Assembly: GCF_023973825.1 (NCBI RefSeq)
Contig: NC_090116.1
Coordinates: 851,501-915,500 of the forward strand
Reading direction: 5' to 3'
DNA from: Plasmodium brasilianum
Taxonomy: Eukaryota > Apicomplexa > Aconoidasida > Haemosporida > Plasmodiidae
Length of the DNA stretch: 64,000 bases
A model generated the notes under the pieces. It was not told where the DNA came from, did not search any database, and saw only the letters and a program-made list of their open reading frames with translations. Shown here piece by piece: positions 33,393 through 44,587 of the stretch. A program made the position numbers and the translations under genes. Within the stretch, counting starts at the first letter, position 1. Every line of letters starts with the position of its first letter.

Positions 33393-34412
33393 TCACATTA
33401 ACAACTTCAAAAGGTCAGGCGAAATTGCGCTGTCTTTATTTTTACTATTTCGTTCATTTATACTATTTCGTTCATTTATACTGTTTCGTTCATTTTTACT
33501 GTTTCGTTCATTTATACTGTTTCGTTCATTTATACTGTTTCGTTCATTTTTACTGTTTCGTTCATTTATACTGTTTCGTTCATTTATACTGTTTCGTTCA
33601 TTTTTGCCATTTATTTTATTTTTTTTTTTATTTTCCTCGTCCGCCAATAGCTGTTCTTTTGCGGCCTCTCTCGTCTCATATGCTCCAGCTGTCCCTTGAT
33701 CTTTTTTTATAGTTACAAAGTTTAATCTGTTCATGCTCTTTTTGAGGTATATATATTTTTTCTTTTTTTTATCAATCACCCTAGTCCTCCCCACGCTTGC
33801 TACTTCTTCGCTGTTATGGACTTTGTCCGATTCGTTAATTTTTTCTAAATAATCTTCATAAGTTTTGTACATAATTTTTAAAGAATGTTTGAGTTTTTCT
33901 TTTCTTGAAATATTTCTATATAACACAGAAGAGACCAAATTACTCCACGTAAAATGCTTCAAATATTTAATATGCCAAAACTTTTCTCTTAATAAATTTT
34001 TTCTCTTTTTTCCTCCAATCATTTGATTATTTAATAACCTTTCAACCTTTTTGGCATCTTTTTTATCGAAAAATTCGATGTACCCATCATGATACTTTAC
34101 TCGTTTGTTACGTGTTTCAGTATTCACAATGTTAATCTCTTCATCTTTTATTTTATTTAAATGTATTTTATCAACTGAACCATATTTACTAAAAATTTCT
34201 CGAATTTTCGAAACGTTCAAGCCTACAGGTATATGTGATAGATATACAATTCCTTTTTTGGATTCTTCCTTTTTTTCTCTTTGCCATATGCTGTCGTTGA
34301 ACTGAAATCTTTCGTCCTCAACAATATTGCTGCTTAATCTTGCAAAGTCTTCAACGGCATCTGCTTTTTCAATTACCTCAGCATGGGACTTTTCCGGGTA
34401 ACGCGTCTTCAT
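33393..34412 (-). CDS. ESF2/ABT1-like RRM protein (pre-rRNA processing)
   Basis: ESF2/ABT1 proteins are nucleolar RNA-binding factors of the small-subunit processome. Start: ATG at 34412; the frame continues upstream only by five codons from a GTG. About 339 residues. The core shows the family order: GIVYLSHIPVGLNVSKIREIF (RNP2-like strand of a single RRM), YGSVDKIHL, DGYIEFFDKKDAKKVERLLN (RNP1-like), MIGGKKR, then WHIKYLKHFTWSNL, which is very typical of ESF2/ABT1. The N-terminus is acidic, and the C-terminus is a Lys/Arg/Asn tail with an in-frame NERNS repeat (33438-33605). The gene is divergent from the PDRG1-like gene and convergent with CSL4. Confidence 0.9.
   Translation of the reverse strand: MKTRYPEKSHAEVIEKADAVEDFARLSSNIVEDERFQFNDSIWQREKKEESKKGIVYLSHIPVGLNVSKIREIFSKYGSVDKIHLNKIKDEEINIVNTETRNKRVKYHDGYIEFFDKKDAKKVERLLNNQMIGGKKRKNLLREKFWHIKYLKHFTWSNLVSSVLYRNISRKEKLKHSLKIMYKTYEDYLEKINESDKVHNSEEVASVGRTRVIDKKKKKYIYLKKSMNRLNFVTIKKDQGTAGAYETREAAKEQLLADEENKKKNKINGKNERNSINERNSINERNSKNERNSINERNSINERNSKNERNSINERNSINERNSKNKDSAISPDLLKLLM
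33438..33605. repeat. Coding 15/18-bp repeat, NERNSI / NERNSK
   Basis: Tandem units (plus-strand TTTATACTGTTTCGTTCA type) encoding an Asn-Glu-Arg-Asn-Ser tail on the ESF2-like protein. Confidence 0.9.
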
Positions 34413-34644
34413 TTTACCATCCCGCACAACTTCGTTAAGTTAAGCTTCGTCACGTCACGTTACCCTATGTTTTGTTACTATTCGTTTTCGCTTCTTTCTT
34501 TTTTTTTTTTTATTTTCTTACATTATCTTCCCTTTAAATTTTCATTCATTGCACTGTTCGAGAAAAAAAAAGAAGAAAAAATAATATTTCCGAAACGGAA
34601 ATTATTTCCCTTTTTTTTGGTACTTTTATGAGTTTATCTTTTTG

Positions 34645-34860
34645 TACTACTATTTGTTTTTGTATTTGTTTTTGTTTTTGTATTTGTTTTTGTTTTTGTA
34701 TTTGTATTTGTATTTGCAATTGCATTTGCATTTGAATTTATATATGCAATTATATATGCATTTGTACATGCATTTGTACATGCATTTGTACATGAATTTG
34801 TAAATGCATTTGTACATGAATTTGTAAATGCATTTGTTCATGTATTTGTATTTCTATTTG
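34645..34860. repeat. TGTATTTG / CATGCATTTGTA degenerate array
   Basis: Six- to twelve-base units that shift gradually from TTTTTG/TATTTG to ATTTGTACATGC forms. Confidence 0.85.
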
Positions 34861-35050
34861 TATTTATTTTTCCTTCTCTTTTATTTTATTTTCTTTTATT
34901 TTTGATACTTTGAATGCTTACATAAATGTTTATTTAATTTTTACCATTTATTCAATTTATTAGTCCCGATATTTTTCATTCTTAAAATTTCACTTTAGCA
35001 CCTTTTGTCATGTTGCTTTTTTTTTGCAACAGCAGTAGAAAAGCGTTTTA

Positions 35051-35142
35051 ATATAATGGCAATGCATTCAACTGAATTGAACTTAATTGAACTGAATTGA
35101 ACTAAATTCAATTAAATTCAATTAAATACATTGCCATTATAT
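35051..35142. repeat. Inverted repeat / hairpin, 14-bp perfect arms
   Basis: ATATAATGGCAATG (35051-35064) is the exact reverse complement of CATTGCCATTATAT (35129-35142). The 64 bases between them also pair in part: AATTGAA and TTCAATT flank a 5-base loop, and tandem GAATTGAACT / AAATTCAATT units face each other. The whole can fold as one long hairpin or cruciform. It lies between two divergent genes. Its function is unknown. Confidence 0.85.
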
Positions 35143-35558
35143 CATATTACATTCCATTCCTCTCAATTGAGTTTTATTTTATTTTATTTTATTTTTTTTT
35201 TGGCTATTCAGCTGTTCGAATGGAAAAATAGAGAATTTTTTAAGATGATAATATTCCTTAAAAATATAAGGTCATTTTTTCTATTACACAAAAGCAATAA
35301 TCATTTTATTACCAAGCAGTATTAACCTATTTTCCCTTACTATTTTTTTTTTTGCTCATTCAAAGAGTAGAGTGCCTTTACAACGCCATTTTTTATTTCC
35401 ATTTTCGACATTACCGTTCAGGTTGATAAGGAGTGTATATATATATATATATATATGTACTTATGTATATATGTACTTATATATATATGTATATTTGTAT
35501 GTATAAATGCCATTGCACATACCTAATTGACCATATCACGTTTTCAAAACTCAAGAGA

Positions 35559-36229
35559 ATGGAAAATACACAGTATTATAACAGACTTGTGGAGCTAAAT
35601 TTACTAGCAGAAGGTATTTTTTGTAAAAACAAGCAGCTATTGTTAATCGATAATAATTTGAATGGTGTGAGAACAACCAAGGGTGGATATAGGAGAAAGG
35701 AAATTACGAAAAATGTCGGGAAACTAAGCACCTACAGTAATTTATTTTTGTCACTAAATAAAAGCCAAATTAATGATTATTTAGATAATGTATGGAAAAA
35801 AAAAAAAAAAAAAATTATGAATATGGGAATAAATTTATGCAAACTGTATTCTATATATTCTGACTTGTTCATAAAAATAGCAGTTTTGCACACACGTACC
35901 CACAAACAAAAGAAAAAAAAAAAAAAAAAAAAAAAATAAAAAAAAAAAAAAAAAAAAGAAAATAAAAAAAAAAAAAAAAAAAAAACACTGTAAAGCAGTT
36001 TTTTTCACACTTACCTGGTTTTATATATGCATTTGCAACACATATATTTACTTAAATTTTCCACATGCTCGTTCACTTTATTTTGTAAATGTAGGTGGAG
36101 AAACTTCTATCGGAAAAGAGGGACAAAGTAAGAGACAAGCGAAAATTGCTCATTAATGAACTGGTAAAGCTAAACCCGAGTGTGACTGAAATACCCCTAG
36201 AGGAAGCTAAGTTTTTACTAAGACATTAA
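35559..36229 (+). CDS. PDRG1-like prefoldin-type protein
   Basis: PDRG1 is a small prefoldin-beta-like component of the R2TP/PAQosome chaperone network; the assignment here is by resemblance. There are two exons: 35559-35789 and 36095-36229 (intron GTATGG...TGTAG, phase 0), giving 121 residues, close to the human length. The pattern is an N-terminal helix LVELNLLAEGIF, a central loop, STYSNLFLSLNKSQINDYLDN, then after the splice VEKLLSEKRDKVRDKRKLLI, forming the second coiled-coil arm. If the intron is not removed the frame reads on into Lys homopolymers, which supports the splice. The open frame also extends upstream of the ATG through an AT repeat, which I exclude. Confidence 0.72.
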
Positions 36230-36910
36230 ATTGTTTATTTTTGATCATGGTTTTTGTATAATATATTTAGGCACATTCTAAAGAAGATACGGATGGGCAT
36301 AATTTTCGTTTTTCAACAAGCGAATTCAAAGAAAAAAAGAAAAAAATAAAGAAAAGAAAAGAAAGAAAAGAAAGAAAAGAAAAGAAAAAAAAGAAAAGAA
36401 AGAAAAGAAAAGAAAAAAAAGAAAAGAAAGAAAAACTCTGAAAAAGTAAAACAGTAACAAAGATATAAAACAACATTGCGTAAAATGGGGTTACGCAAAA
36501 CGACGAACAAGGGACAATTATGAGATAGTGAATTTTGTTAAAATGAAGTAAAGCTGTAATTTGTAATTTCTCAATTTATTTTAAATGATATATTTAAAGA
36601 ATGAAAGAATGTTTACATATATGTACAATGTATTCTATGTGTACAATATGTTATTATGTATGGAAGGCATGTAAAAATGAGTGGAAAAAAGGAAAAAAAA
36701 AAAAAAAAAAAGCAGCACAAAAGTGTGTGCCTTTGTTATTATGTATTTCCGGAATTTGTTTCCTCCGGTGGTGTAATTTAAACTACTTCATTTTTGGTAT
36801 TAATTCTTACTTCAATATTTACTTCAGTTTTTGCTTCAGTTTTAGCATTAATTTTTTTTTTTTTCATTTCATAAATCGGCTCTTCGCTGCATTACGAAAG
36901 GGAATAAAAC
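36230..36910. other. Convergent 3' spacer with purine tract
   Basis: No gene is seen. A GAAAAGAAA-type purine tract runs from 36328 to 36435, just after the PDRG1-like stop codon, and an A run lies at 36693-36712. Confidence 0.7.
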
Positions 36911-37493
36911 CTAAGTTTCACGTTCATTGTTTGCCTTATAAGATTCTTTGTTTTCAGTAACCCAATATTTTGTATCATCGTCCTGATAAAAAATAATTTT
37001 TTTATCAGAGTTGTTTTTTAAACATTTTCTCTTCATATTTTTATACTTCTCTTCCATTTTACATGTTGGGTATTCTGTCATATAAAATTCGCGCATTTTA
37101 TTATAATTCTGTATGTAACACTCGTCATTTTGAATATCATACCTACAATGTTAAATGGGCAAACAGTGAGACAAAATAAGTGAAAATGGTATAGGAACGT
37201 ACAGCAAAAAGTTAATGAGAGGAATAATGTCAAAAAGGGAAAAAAAAAAAAAAAGAATGTTACAAGCAGAGATTAATTCATATGGTTTTAGACACATATA
37301 TAAACGTGCACAAGTGCATGCATACGTACATGCCTACGTACATGTGTACTTAAATACACTCCGTAAAAACATTTTATATTATATGACACAAATGTCAAAT
37401 TGCTTACCATCCGGACACATGAACTTTAGGGTTGTAACATCGGGTTCTTGCATAGTCTGAATACGCGTCCTTGAATTTATTAAGCCTCGACAT
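36911..37493 (-). CDS. Small conserved-looking protein, 105 residues, four Cys
   Basis: I do not recognise the family. There are two exons: 37493-37408 and 37142-36911 (intron GTAAGC...TGTAG splitting a Trp codon). The N-terminus MSRLNKFKDAYSDYARTRC is basic and aromatic; the rest is hydrophilic, with Cys at about residues 19, 37, 57 and 70. Spacing does not fit a clean twin CX9C motif, although the size and Cys content resemble small mitochondrial intermembrane-space or respiratory-chain accessory proteins; this is only a guess. There is no signal peptide or membrane helix. The frame is continuous only with the intron removed, and both splice sites are canonical. Confidence 0.75.
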
Positions 37494-37637
37494 TTTTCGG
37501 AAAACTTTAGAAAATATATAGCACTATATTGATTTAGTTATGTCCATATGTAAGGGGTTCTCGCAAAAATTATGATCACCTGTACTATTTTTAAGAGGAA
37601 AAACTGTTTTGTTTTTTAAAAAGACGAGCGGAAGAAA

Positions 37638-37671
<34 letters not shown>

Positions 37672-39860
37672 AATTTCCAGTTACATTAAGAAAAAGCGCA
37701 CATTACGACTTTTATCACCTTCGTCCCGAGGGTAGTATGTTATGTTATACCTTTTTAGCAGGGTAATAGGACAGTTGTTTTTATTTTGTATAATTCGTTT
37801 ATTTTGTTTGTTTTGTTTGTAATTTTTTTTTTTTTTTTTGTTTATATTGCTTATTTTGTGTATTTTATTTTATTTTTTTATCTGTTCATTTTGCTTATTT
37901 CATTTATTTTGTTATACTGTGTTATATTGTACTGAATTATATTGTACTGTATTATACTGTGTCATGTATTTTTTTTTTTGATGTTTATTTTTCCTTTTAA
38001 TGCATGGCTTACCTTACGGCAATAAATAGCTAAACTATTTGAGGAATATAATTCAGACTGCCTTATGTGCACATGTATATATTAATAATGTCTACAATTT
38101 TTATATGGTACTTGTAAGTTTTGTAGAAAATAATTCTAGTAATCATTTTGTAAAACCCAAATAATGGTAAACAATATGGTGCAAATAAAACGATATTTTT
38201 GCAATTCTAGTTCACAAGAACTGTTCTAGTAAATTTTTGTACCATCTTATGCACCTTTTTTTTTTTTATATGACATGTTCATACTTTATTTTAATTTTTT
38301 TTTTTTTTTTCAGCGCGTTTATGTGTACCTTCTAAGATTAAGTGAATTAAAAAAAAAAAAAAAAAAAAAAAATATGAACAAAAAATATACATTGTATATG
38401 CATTAAATACACACACACAAACATATATATATATATATATATATATTTATATGTAAACATATTTATGTAGGGGGGGAAAATAAAAAGTGTAAGATGGAAA
38501 AACGTCAAATGAAATGTCTATAATCATTTATGCAATACCAGTTATTACTATTTCGTGAAAATACGTATATGTACAGATAGCCCATTGTCATGAAAATCTG
38601 CTATAAAGTAAGGGTCTCTTGTACAAAATAAGTGTATTCCTTTTTATCTATTTTGGAAATCCGCATCCTGTTTTATTTCATAAGTGGTGCCATGTTGCAT
38701 CCATATTCATGTGTATATCTCATTTCGTGTTGTAATGTAAATGTACTATACTGTACTGTGTTATATTTATTTATTTATTTTATTTACTTTTTTTTTTTTT
38801 TTTAACCTTAACCGTTCATGCAAAAAAAAAAAAAAAAAAAAAAAGGGATGCAAATTAAAAGGGCTTTTAAATTGAGTTTATTGTGAGAGTATTCATTTTG
38901 AGTAACTTTAACACGAAACAGTAAAAAATGACACATTTGAGAATGTGGAGTTAGTAACGTGCACACATTAAAAAAAATGAAAAAAGCGTAAAATAAGCCA
39001 AAAATATATTCAACATAAATACATAGTAAATGATAAATAATTGCAGAATAAACGCTAAGTAAAACTCTACAAATTACAAGCACATCGTCGTATAGGACAA
39101 CTGTATAAACGAAGATATATATTTGAATACTCATAAATAAATGCGCATATATATTTAAAAATAAAAAAAAAAATTAAACGACTTCAAACATGAAATAGAA
39201 ATGGCTTTTTTTCTAAACAAAAAATAAGATAAAAGAAAAAAGGAAAAAGAAAAAAAAAAAAAAACAAAAAGAAATTTCTGAAAAAGAAGAAAACGATAGT
39301 TTCACAAAAATTAACATTTTAAGGAGCAACAAGATTTACGAAAAAACCCTAGGTAGTGGATTAACCCTGAACATTTTCGAAAAAGAAGCAAAAAGTATAA
39401 ATTCTTAAGAAAAAAATAAAAAATATATATACATATTCACGCTTGCATGTGTAGTAAAAGCCAAATCTGCATCAGTGGGGAATAATTAAAAATAAGGAAA
39501 AAAAAATCCAAATAAATAGGCCATTTTTTAAAGGATAAAAATACAACGAAACACAAATACTAGTCAGGATATAGTAGTGCCGTTATATAAATGCATAGTA
39601 CTTAGGACAAAAAAGGGGGAAAAACAAGGAACCTAGTCAGTACTTAAACATAACGACACTGCATATTTTTACCTTACAAGTTAAGAAGCTGTTGAGGGAG
39701 AGCACATCCCAGGAAGAAGTTATCCACGAATGTACACACGCATACGCTAATACGTGCATTAATACAAATATAAATATATATAAATAACCCCAAACGTACA
39801 TTCATTTGAAGCCGCCCCGACCGCGCATGTACGTATATGCACTGAAAAAACAGCCAAAAA
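37494..39860. promoter_or_regulatory. Divergent 5' spacer before the AIFM3-like gene
   Basis: No gene is supported in 2.4 kb. It holds AT microsatellites at 37641-37668 and 38423-38446, T runs at 37819-37840 and 38787-38803, and A runs at 38350-38371 and 38821-38844. It must contain promoters for both flanking genes. Confidence 0.6.
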
Positions 39861-41806
39861 ATGAAAAAATTCCTATGTATACATGATAAGCTAAGGAGCG
39901 TATTGAACCGTGTGGGAAGAGTGAACAACAGAGTAGCAACATATAACACAAAAACTTATTTTTCTTTCTATTTGCCCCCCCAAAATAGAAGAATAAGCTC
40001 TATACCAGGAGAATACATAAATAAAAAAAGAGTGTTTTCAAATAATTACAATATTTTTTTATTTATTTCTTTATTGTGTGCACCTCCAAGTTTACTATTG
40101 CATAAGAAGTTTAACAGTGTGAACAACAAAATGGCTAGCTGTACAAGTTTAGAAAAGGTATATTTAATAAGTAAAGACGAAATGAAGAGCGGAGAAATGA
40201 GAGAAATAAAAGTGCATGATGAAAAAGATACTGTGTTATTGGTAAATATTAATGATAAGTATTATTGCTTAGGACCGAAATGCCCCCACTATAGTGCTCC
40301 CCTAAAGATGGGTGTATTAACAAAAGAATATGTTACTTGTCCATGGCATGATGCAAAATTTGATATAAAAACAGGTGAATGTATTAATGGTCCCTCGTTT
40401 GATGATATTCCAAAATATGAAGTGGTTGTTGAGAATAATAAAGTGTATGCTTATTTACCTAGTTCATTAGAAATATTTGAAAAAAAAAAAAAAAAACCTG
40501 TACATGTAAGGATAAATGTGAAAATAAAACAATTTTAATAGTGGGTGGTGGAGCAGCAACATTAGGTGCATTGGAAACATTTTACCAATTGGGGTATAGC
40601 GGAAAGTTGATAGTTTGTAGTAAGGATTCATACAAACCTTATGATAGACCAACTTTATCAAAGAGCTTATCAAATTGTAGCACAGGAAATGAATTATATG
40701 AGCAAATTAAATTAAAAGAAGAGGAATATTATAACAACGATAATATAATATACATGCATGATACATATGTTGAAAAAATTGATGAAGAAAAAAAAAAAGC
40801 ATATTTAAATAATGGAAAAGAAATAAAATACGACAAAATTCTTATAACTAGTGGGCTGTCACCCTCCCCTTCTCCTTCTTCATTGAAGAAAGATGTTGTA
40901 TATCCAGAAAACTTGTTTACTTTACACAATTTGGATGATAATATGAAAATTTCTTCCTATGCAAAGGAAGGGAGTAAATGTGTCATTGTGGGATCATCAT
41001 TTATTGCATGTGAAATGTCGTCAACATTAAAAAAAAAAAACGTACATGTAACGATGGTATCAAAAAATGAAGTGCCGTTTTATGATGCCTTTGGTGAAAA
41101 AATAGGAAATACAGTACTTGATATTTTAAAAGAAAAAAATGTAAACTTTTATGGAGGTGTATATCCAACAGAATATATTATAGACACTAGTTTTTTGAAA
41201 ATAAAAAATGGGAAAAAAAAACGTATTCATGGAATAAGGTTAAATAATGGTGAAGTGTTGAGTTGTGATTATGTTATTGAAGCATTAGGATGTAAACCGA
41301 ACTCTGAATTTTTGGAAAAAAAATTTAAAAATGAAAAAAATTTTATCCTAGTTGATAAACATTTTAAGGTAAATAATTCGAATGACATGTATGCAGCAGG
41401 AGATGTGTGTGTCTTTCCTTACTTTGTTACAGGAGATTTAATAAATATCTGTCATTGGAATGTTGCTATTCAGCAAGGAAGAATAGCAGCACATAATATG
41501 CTTAGTGATCAAAAGAAAGAGTTTAATTTTATACCCTTTTTTAATACAAATATTTTCGGAAAAAATTTCCGCTATTCGGGGTATGTAAAAAATTATGACA
41601 AAGTCATATTTGAAGGGGATATATCAAAGCATAACTTTATAGCATATTTTGTTAAAAATGATAAAGTTGCATCAATTTTGACTCTTGGAAATAACAAAAT
41701 GCCTTCACTCAATGAGTGTTTATCAAAAAATAAAATTCCAAAGGTTTACGAATTGGAGGGAGGGTTGAAAAATAGTGACAGTATGATTGCTTCTCTTAAG
41801 GTGTGA
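39861..41806 (+). CDS. AIFM3-like Rieske/FAD-NAD oxidoreductase (ferredoxin reductase-like), frame-broken
   Basis: AIF-family flavoproteins carry an FAD/NAD(P)H reductase fold; the AIFM3 branch adds an N-terminal Rieske domain. Part 1 (39861-40538) has a basic N-terminus that could be a mitochondrial presequence. It then has a complete Rieske 2Fe-2S motif: C141-P-H143 and C160-P-W-H163, with 16 residues between the two pairs. Part 2 (to 41806) begins ILIVGGGAATLGALETF (FAD Rossmann motif) and has YKPYDRPTLSKSL, a second dinucleotide-binding motif (CVIVGSSFIACEM), the C-terminal FAD-binding MYAAGDVC and an AIF-type tail. The parts are joined by a 17-A run (40480-40496) that leaves them one base out of frame; 15 or 18 A would make one protein of about 650 residues. 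From memory, the P. falciparum counterpart is called ferredoxin reductase-like. Confidence 0.9.
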
Positions 41807-41899
41807 GGTATATTTAAAAAAAAAAAAAAAAAAATTAGCACGTGGGGAGTGGTATACACATGTACATGTGTGTGTATATATATATATATTTATATATAT

Positions 41900-41930
<31 letters not shown>

Positions 41931-42099
41931 CGAGCTAAAATGAGAAGAAATTTAACGAATTTTATGCACATGCAAAGAAGAATTAAACTACTGTGTTAAG
42001 ATTGGTCCAGTGAAGGGATAAGGGAAAACAAGAGGTGGCACGGTCGCACAACACGCTGGTGTTTAAAGAGTTAACACATAAATATGTTTATATAAATGT

Positions 42100-42355
42100 A
42101 CATGTATGTGTATGTATGTGTGTGTATGTATGTGTGTGTATGTATGTGTGTGTATGTATGTGTGTGTATGTATGTGTGTGTGTTTGTGTGTATGTATGTG
42201 TGTGTATGTATGTTTATGTATGTATGTGTATGTATGTGTATGTATGTGTATGTGTGTATGTATGTATATGTATGTGTGTGTATGTATGTGTGTGTATGTA
42301 TGTATGTGTGTGTATGTATGTGTGTGTATGTATGTATGTGTGCGTATGTATGTGG
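42100..42355. repeat. TGTGTGTATGTA minisatellite
   Basis: About 20 units with TGTGTA/TGTATG permutations. It is open in several frames on both strands as Cys/Val/Tyr or Ile/His/Thr polymers, none of them genes. Confidence 0.92.
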
Positions 42356-43074
42356 ATCCGAAGACGAAAATGGAAAAATTCTTTCCTGCTTATGTTTAGT
42401 GAGAAGCTGTAGAAAATTACGAAGCATATTGTTGTTAAGAAGCCCTTAACTTCGTTCCCATTTTGTAGACATTTTAGAACTATGTGAAAACCTATGGGGC
42501 GTATGTGTGTACGGATGTGCAGACTTTTTTGATTTTTATTTTATGAATACAACATTCCTTCGCTTCTTATCGAAGAGATATATACCCTCTTAGCTACATG
42601 ATATAGCAAATTATATGGAAAAGAGCCCATACTTTTAACCTTTATGTTGTATTATTTTAGTATATATTTCCCCATCTTTTAAATTTTAAGGATCATTATG
42701 GTTTACCTTTTAAAAGTTTCAGTGGAACGAGATGGATAAAAAAGGAAAAACACCAAAAAAATTAAATTAAAAAATAAAAATTAAAGTTAACGTTTAAGTA
42801 TTATCAATTAAAAGTAAAATAATATCAATTATAAGTATTGTAAATTAAAATGTGAACACTATTTAACATTAAAGATCAAGAATAAAAAATATGAATATAT
42901 CCCTCTTGTAACATGCTTTCAAAGTGGTATACCCTTTTCCTTTCCGCATTATATTCTTTTTTCCATTTTTTTTTTTTTTTCTTTTTTTTTTTTTATATAT
43001 CTCGTAATATTGGCAGTTGATTTCCCATATGTTGCATCTTCGCCCATTGGATTTTGTAGCGATTGTTATTTTAT

Positions 43075-43400
43075 TTATCTTTTTTCATTTTTACTTTTAT
43101 TCTTTTTTAAGTTTTTCTTTCCTATTTTTATTCTTATTTTTTTTTTCATTTTTACTTTTATTCTTTTTTAAGTTTTTCTTTCCTATTTTTATTCTTATTT
43201 TTTTTTTATTTTTACTTTTATTCTTTTTTAAGCTTTTCTTTCCTATTTTTATTCTTATTTTTTTTTTTTATTTTTATTTTTTTTCACTTTTATTTTTTTT
43301 CATTTTTATTTTTTTTCACTTTTATTTTTTTTCATTTTTATTTTTTTTCATTTTTATTGTTTTTCATTTTTATTTTTTTTCATTTTTATTCTTATTTTTT
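43075..43400. repeat. T-rich compound array (TTTTTCATTTTTATTTT; ~60-bp higher-order units)
   Basis: Three ~60-bp units (TTTTTAAGTTTTTCTTTCC...TTACTTTTATTC) followed by shorter TTTTTCATTTTTATTTT units. Non-coding. Confidence 0.85.
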
Positions 43401-43639
43401 ACTTTTTCTTCCATTCGTCGAGCAACGTATGCTGATTAACTTTCGACTCTTCGCTTTCCCAGTTGCCTAGCTTGAGTGTTTTTAAAATAATAACTATATA
43501 TATTACTTTAATGTTTTTTTTCCCTTTTCTTTTATTTCATCCTTTTTACACCTGATTCCTCCCCATTTTTGCAAAAATAAAAAAGGGATAAGCGATTTAT
43601 TGTGTTGTATTTTCTATTATTTTTATTTTGTCGTTATCG

Positions 43640-43835
43640 TTTCAGTATCGTTATCATCACATTATCGTTACATTATCGTTATCATTATCGTTACATTATC
43701 GTTACATTATCGTTACATTATCGTTACATTATCGTTATCATTATCGTTACATTATCGTTATCATTATCGTTATCATTATCGTTACATTATCGTTATCATT
43801 ATCGTTATCATTATCGTTACATTATCGTTATCATT
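43640..43835. repeat. TTATCGTTACA / TTATCGTTATCA minisatellite
   Basis: About 17 units of 11 or 12 bases, all containing TTATCGTTA. The density of CG dinucleotides contrasts with the flanks. Confidence 0.9.
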
Positions 43836-44489
43836 TTTGTGTTATATATATTATACATTTTCACTATATTTTTTTTGTTTTATTTTCCGTTAGCGCGGAA
43901 AGTTTATGGGGCGTACAGTACATATGTTACACGTACCGAATCGACTTTCGCTTTTTGAGTTAATGCCAGTTGGGTTGACATTCTTAAATAATTTTTCCTT
44001 CTCTTTTGTGTGAATTGCTATAATTGTTATGCTTAGTCCACTTTGTTTTAGTAGCTTGTTTTTTTCTGCTTATTTGGTAACGTAACCTGGCTTGAAGTAT
44101 AAAGTACGGAGGGGAAAAGGCAAAATGCCAAGAAGAGAAAATAAGAAGAATGAAGCGAAACCATAAATAACTGCAATTGTTTTTGTGAATATTGCAAAGA
44201 GAGATGTTTCGTATGATCATTTTATATACCTCTTAACCATGTAGCGAAAAAAAAAAAAAAAAAAATGTCATATGCAACATGCCCAATTACTTGTGTAAAC
44301 ATAAATCAAAATCAGAAAGAAGGTAACCATTAAAATTGAAAAAAAAAAAAAAAAAAAAAAATAAAATAAAATAAAAAAATAAAATAAAATAAAAAAATAA
44401 AATAAAATAAAAAAATAAGAGAAGATTACAACTACTATGGAAAGTAGTGAATATTTATTTATATGTTGATGATATTCGTATGTTTGGAC

Positions 44490-44520
<31 letters not shown>

Positions 44521-44587
44521 CTGAGTATTATTCTATCTGATATCCATTTAGACTGTTGACTTTAATCTCGTCCCCTTTGTAGACCTA

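Larger units (their letters stand above)
34413..35558. promoter_or_regulatory. Shared 5' region of ESF2-like and PDRG1-like genes
   Basis: Divergent 1.15-kb spacer. It holds a TTTTTGTATTTG-type array (34645-34860) and a strong inverted repeat (35051-35142), both listed separately, and an AT run at 35436-35456. Confidence 0.6.
41807..44587. other. Spacer between the AIFM3-like gene and the two-helix protein gene
   Basis: No gene is supported. It holds a T run at 41903-41930, a 12-bp TG-rich array (42100-42355), T-rich arrays (43075-43400), a TTATCGTTA array (43640-43835), A runs at 44248-44265 and 44340-44361, an AAAATAAAAT array (44361-44416) and a T run (44491-44520). Open frames here are Phe, Tyr/Val or Ile/Val polymers. 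Confidence 0.65.

Noticed and set aside
35433..35558. N-terminal extension of the PDRG1-like protein (MYIYIYIY...)
   Set aside because: Encoded by an AT microsatellite. The ATG at 35559 matches the family start.
40541..41806. A separate reductase gene starting at the GTG at 40541
   Set aside because: The frame is open upstream as far as the A run and includes essential FAD-binding residues (ILIV) before the GTG. Eukaryotic genes start at ATG, and the upstream Rieske half belongs to the same protein in the AIFM3 family.
43017..43439. Phe-rich open frame of 140 residues
   Set aside because: It is entirely T-rich tandem repeat with no conserved segment or supporting splice sites.
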